The position numbers and the translations under genes are program-made. This document shows, in pieces, positions 32,880-37,174 of a DNA stretch of 37,174 nucleotides (its first letter is position 1; every line of letters begins with the position of its first letter). Under the pieces are notes generated by a model, which had not been told where the DNA came from, searched no databases, and saw only the letters and a program-made list of their open reading frames with translations. The DNA comes from Paramacrobiotus metropolitanus (Eukaryota > Tardigrada > Eutardigrada > Parachela > Macrobiotidae): the NCBI RefSeq assembly GCF_019649055.1, contig NW_026570584.1:1-37174 (forward strand), given 5' to 3'.

Positions 32880-33240
32880 GAAACATTTTACCGAAAGGCT
32901 TTATACAGAGGGCGGGTTTCTCTGGTAACTGCAGGAAATAGGCCTGCATCAGCCAACGAAGCCTGCAAATAATCAAGGCTTTTGTCATTAATTAACGAAG
33001 CCTGCAAATAATCAAGGCTTTTGTCATTAACAGTTACCGGGAATTGACATGCTGTGCTAAGGAAAAGGTTCGCACTTAGGTGCTGCTCTCTGTAGGTGAA
33101 GGGATTTTTCTTGACCGGCAACAAACTGCACATCGCTGACTGCCAAGTCCTCCTGGTGCACCAGTGCACTCACATCATTCACTGCACCAGAGGCGCCGGC
33201 GCCGCCGGATATCGCAGACGATGTCGATCACGAACAGGCC
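32880..33240 (-). pseudogene. relic of a gene-1-like BTB gene (exons 1 and 2)
   Basis: On the minus strand, about 33235-33090 reads like BTB exon 1 of gene 1: LVHQEDLAVSDVQFVAG followed by QEKSLHL, lacking three residues found in the other copies. Below it, CCTTGATTATTTGCAG followed by GCTTCGTTGGCTGATGC matches the intron 1 acceptor and exon 2 start of gene 1 (CCTTGATTATTTTACAG then GGCTGCGTTGGCC). That acceptor segment is itself duplicated as a 39-base tandem repeat (32955-33030). No exon 1 donor or later exons were seen. This is the decayed minus-strand partner of gene 3. Confidence 0.6.
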
Positions 33241-33797
33241 ACGTAAGACGGAAAAGTAACCGGTATACTGCAGATGGCCTGCTACCCGCGAAGTCAACAC
33301 AACTGATTAGATCACATTTTCACAAGTGACATTCTCGATTGTGACATGCTCGGCTAGGTCTTAAGAATCGCACCGCCGCTACGGGTGGGAGACAGTCGCT
33401 GTTCCACCAGACAAAAGAAATGTTATTCGAGGGAAGATTACGTAACCGCTGGCACGGTCGGTATGCCCTGCACAGAGGATAAGCGTATACAAAACCTCGC
33501 GGGCGGCGGTGTTATCCACTTCCGGTTGCAATTTCCGGTAACGATTTCCATTTGACTTTGCACTGTTCAGCAACAGCATAAAGACTCCGAAACTGCTATT
33601 TTGGATTGTTCTACTTCTGCTTATCATGTTTGTGATTTGATCGACCCGTCAGGATACTTATACTTTCTGTCAAAGTTGCTTCGCTTTCTCATTTGTTCCA
33701 GGTTTTTTGACAGGCTTGGATCAGATATTGGTCTTGCAAGTTGAGCAATCCGAAGACGGAGCACAATTCACGGAGCAGGCTTCTTGGATGATCCACC
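33241..33797. other. upstream region of gene 3, shared promoter zone of the old gene pair
   Basis: It resembles 24640-24900 upstream of gene 1 (GGGTGGGAGACAGTCGCTG; TTCCGGTTGCAATTTCCGG). It contains the ETS word CACTTCCGGT at 33517-33526. No coding sequence recognised. Confidence 0.45.
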
Positions 33798-33910
33798 ATG
33801 TCCGACAACTTTTCTTTCCCTGTGTATTTACGACGTCGCGGCGCACTGGATGGAGTGGCCACTCGCATGAAGCGTTCCTTAACTCTAGCCGAGCTGAGTG
33901 ATGTGCAGTT

Positions 33911-35386
33911 CAGGGCCTAAAAACTTGTGCTCACATAGCACAAAATGTGCTCACATAAAAGTGCATGTGCTCACCTAAATGGGAACTGGTGCTTAAAAAT
34001 TGTCAATACTCCCCCCTTCTGTGTAATTAATCGGCTTCAGATTGTTTTTTTTATTTTTTAAAAGAGCAAAATTCGCGCAAACGAACAGGAAAACGCTTTA
34101 AACCAATGCGTGTCACGTTATCTTTCAGTGGGAGTTGTGCCTATGGGCACGTTTTATAGTAACCACACTTCTGACGCTGCATAGCCTACATGCACAATAG
34201 TGCTCCTGATGCTTAAATCACACGCGCTTAGCACTTGTACGGTAATAATAGTAGATTATCTAAAAACCAAGAAACCGGTATCATTGTGGTTTTGACAAAT
34301 ACTGTAATGTGTGCTTCTACTTTCACGGGGATGATCTCGTAGTCGTTCAAGAGAATTAGCTTTCCGGCTTAGACATGCGGCATTCTAGTGGTTGTTTCAG
34401 CAATATCTAATTGTCCATTTACAGTACAGTTAAAGAGGGAATGCCATTTGCGTACCGGAAACAACAGAGATTTTTGTTATAACTATATTTATTAATAGTT
34501 TCCGAAATCACTAACCTACTTTTTTCCTCGTTTCCGCTTTTAGATTTAGCCTACGAAACAGCATTATTACTACGTACAACAAAAGCAATGTGCATTTGAA
34601 ATATGCAGCGCCGTAAGTGTGGATACGTTAAAACGTGTCCAGTGTCAACTGCCAGACCTCCCTGTAAATAATAACCGATAACGGAGGTATCGGCGCATAT
34701 ACAGTATCTCCACTGGTCCATAGTTTTACAGCTTTAGTAATTAATACTTGCAATGTTAGTCGACCACAACGATCAAGCTCGATGTTATTCTAGTTTTCTT
34801 CCTCTTTTTGAAAGACCAGTAGACCCGGTCCAATACGAATACGGATACCGTTCGAATGTTCGCGTAAGGTCATCAATGCAGCCAGCCCATGGCCATGTTC
34901 AAACACCAAATACAGGGCAAAAGAATCTGTTTGCTACAAAATGCTTCGCTATTTTATTTATTCAACAAATTTGACAAACCCGAAACATTTTTTAATAATT
35001 AGCCTAATTTTATTGAATTTCTTGTATTTCCTGGACAAAAAGCATCGTCGGCTTCGCGCTTCGCGCGAGGCATCGGTTCGACATCAAAGGATTTGCAAAA
35101 AGATAACCACTGTCATACTAACAACCATCTTGCAGAAAAAGACTAGCAACTTGACCCATCTCACAACTCATGTTTTTTTGAGTTTTACTGGATGCGTATA
35201 TGCGGCGCATATTATGCGCCCCTTAAGTTTTCTGCAAATTTGCTAACGTCAGTTGCACCTGTACTTGTATACATACTCCCGAGTCCTGATAATATCAGCC
35301 AATATGAAAATACAGAGCAAATAATCAGTACCCCCTCTTTGCGAAATTAAGTGTGCTCACATAGATTTTGAAGATTTTAGGCTCTG
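33911..35386. mobile_element. non-autonomous hAT-like transposon in exon 1 of gene 3
   Basis: 1476 bases flanked by the exact 8-base duplication GTGCAGTT (33903-33910 and 35387-35394). The left end reads CAGGGCCTAAAA; the right end, inverted, reads CAGAGCCTAAAA. The 8-base duplication and CAG-type ends are hallmarks of the hAT superfamily. Subterminal words TGTGCTCACATA recur near 33926, 33948 and 33967 and again near 35352. No transposase frame exists, so it must have been moved by proteins from elsewhere. Confidence 0.88.
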
Positions 35387-36428
35387 GTGCAGTTCGCTGT
35401 TGGACGCGATTATTGTGAAGTGAAGATCTTCCATGCACATAAGTAAGTACGTGGCGACGCTACCAAAAATAACGAATATTTGCCAGAGGAGCTCCCTTGA
35501 ATGGGTGCGTCGTTTTCGGTGATGGACGTCTGAATTTTGTGTAGGATGTTTCTGAGCCTGAGCAGCGATGTGTTCCACGCCATGTTCCATGGGGATTTGT
35601 TCGGCCTGCGAATAATCAGGAATCCAGGATGTCGTCGAAATCCCTGACATTCCGTCTGAAGCCTTCGGTAACACGCTCAGGTGCGTGAATTCTCTACATT
35701 TCTTACGCATCCGTTATTTTGAGTGTAGAGGCGTGTTGTTTTTGGTAGTTATGTATACTCAGATGCAGTGAGTGATCTCAATCTGGAGAACTCATTTCCC
35801 ACTTTGTCCTGCGCGGATAAATACGACTTCCCATTGCTCGTCGATCTCTGCTGCTGCTGCTACATTTTGGAGCATCTCCACCCCGACAACTGCCTCGTGG
35901 CGCTGGAAAATGTTAGTTACAATGTGGTGCAATTTCCATCGATTTTTTTACGTGTGCTGTTATCTGCAGGCTAACGCGTGGTGCCCGGATTTCGACAATA
36001 TTGTGGAGAAATGCCTGCATCTGATCGACGCTTCGGATGGAGCCGTTTTCCTGTTGGAACACTTTTTTGCACTGAGCCATCGGACTCTCCAGATGATTGT
36101 ACAGCGCGACACACTGGCGGCACCGGAAAACATCATCTACACAGCTGTCGAGGCGTAAGCGGCACTTTTTTTACGGAACTACCAAAGTTCCGAAGCGTGC
36201 TTTGGAGAAGATTTTTCCTCATGGCATGATTTTAATCTGGGAAAATGCGCTGTATATTTTTGAGCTTTCACGTTACATTTTCCGCGTTCCAGATGGGCTG
36301 CCGAGACCTGCAGGCGCCAGAACATGGATCCATCATCCGCCAACCGGCGGGAAGTGCTGGGGAACGTCTTGTTTCGGGTGCGCTTTCCGCTGTTGACCGA
36401 TGCTGAGATGGCCAGCGGTCCTCTCAAG

Positions 36429-36929
36429 GTACGGAATTCCACTTTAATCATTAGCACATTTTGCCATTCGCTCTTCTCGTCTGCGCAAAAATATCGTCTG
36501 CACTGTATGTGCAAATTTGGGCCAGATGGCAGGTAGGTCTTCGAGATGGCCCGGTACATGGTACAGTATTTAATTAGTGTAATCAGTATTCATTCACAAT
36601 AACTCTCTTTGTTTTTTGTAGTATTGTTTTATGCAATAGAAATACTGTTTTGTAGTATTGTCTTTTATCATTCTAATGCCCAAATGGTTTTGTTTATATT
36701 GGTCTGAAACCGTTTGTTCGCGGTTTCTGCCGATTGAAAAAGCTCAGGGTACCATTTGATCGATTCTAATGTTAGGAACAAGCTATGAATTTAATGTTGT
36801 TTCAGGCGGAAGTTTATAGCTAAATCTTTTATTACAAAGTATCTCACGTCTTTTAATACAAATTTTCAAAAAGATCGGATGATTGCCTGGTTTTGAACAT
36901 CTTGTTCGTTTTAATTCATCGTTTGCCAG
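36429..36929. other. intron 5 of gene 3
   Basis: 501 bases between GTACGG and the CCAG acceptor. A short partial repeat of TAGTATTGTTTTAT occurs near 36620-36665. Nothing else recognised. Confidence 0.55.
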
Positions 36930-37174
36930 CAACCGGATGTTGCCCTGGGACAACCGGATGTTGCCTCAGAATTCTGGGACATCTGCATGTACAAGAACAC
37001 TACGGACAAGCCGGTGATGCTTTTCGACAGTGCGCCGCGTCGTTCCGTGCTGTTCAGTGTCGGAGGGACGATGTTCAAATATGGTGAGATAGTATTTGTG
37101 GAATGCGACGATGAAGACTGGTATCCGGCGTTAATAATCGGGCACGAAGAAGTGGAGGAGAACCACGAACCGGG

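Larger units (their letters stand above)
33798..37174 (+). pseudogene. BTB-BACK gene 3, interrupted by a hAT-like element, runs off the window
   Basis: Exons: 33798-33910 joined with 35395-35442, then 35545-35680, 35749-35911, 35970-36154, 36293-36428 and 36930 to beyond the end. Without the insertion, exon 1 is 161 bases, exactly as in gene 2. BTB: LAELSDVQF then VGRDYCEVKIFHAH. BACK: NSFPTLSCADKYDFPLL, FDNIVEKCLHLIDASDGAVF, RREVLGNVLFRVRFPLLTD. The last exon starts the Tudor-like part (FWDICMYKN, VGGTMFKYGEIVFVE, DWYPALIIGHEEV). Exon 2 has 13 bases more than gene 2 (around 35600-35625), which shifts the frame and yields a stop. A 15-base word CAACCGGATGTTGCC is duplicated in frame at 36930 and 36951. 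Confidence 0.78.

Overview
This is a eukaryotic nuclear window: genes split by short GT-AG introns, dense in transposable elements. My best guess is a compact-genome invertebrate. A eutardigrade is possible, from recalled expansions of BTB genes there, but nothing in the window proves it. No prokaryotic operon, rRNA or CRISPR array was seen.

Positions 1-18421 (minus strand) are read as one very large, decayed Ty3/gypsy-type LTR retrotransposon that runs off the left edge. In transcription order it has a 652-bp 5' LTR with 6-bp inverted ends (17770-18421), an adjoining tRNA-Lys-like primer site, and a ~1-kb leader packed with hairpins. Then come a Gag with a very long coiled coil and a pol. 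The pol carries protease, reverse transcriptase, RNase H, a DD35E integrase and, unusually, three separate HHCC (H2C2) zinc fingers. Three further same-strand reading frames of unknown function follow. About a dozen isolated stops and frameshifts show the copy is dead. No 3' LTR lies in the window, so membership of the downstream frames is inferred.

Positions 18567-37174 hold a cluster of BTB-BACK genes whose last exon encodes a Tudor/chromo-barrel-like domain instead of the PHR domain usual for BTBD-type proteins. Gene 1 is on the minus strand; genes 2 and 3 are on the plus strand. A minus-strand relic of a gene-1-like copy lies just upstream of gene 3. The layout is a duplicated head-to-head pair. 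All copies show damage: an in-frame TAG in gene 1, three frame breaks in gene 2, and a hAT-like insertion plus a 13-base excess in gene 3.

Other mobile DNA sits in and between these genes. Gene 1 intron 1 holds a foldback-like element with a minisatellite core, and intron 5 holds a short copia-type element that keeps only gag. A degraded LINE with a C-terminal restriction-like endonuclease separates genes 1 and 2. Exon 1 of gene 3 holds a 1476-bp hAT-like element with an exact 8-bp target duplication.
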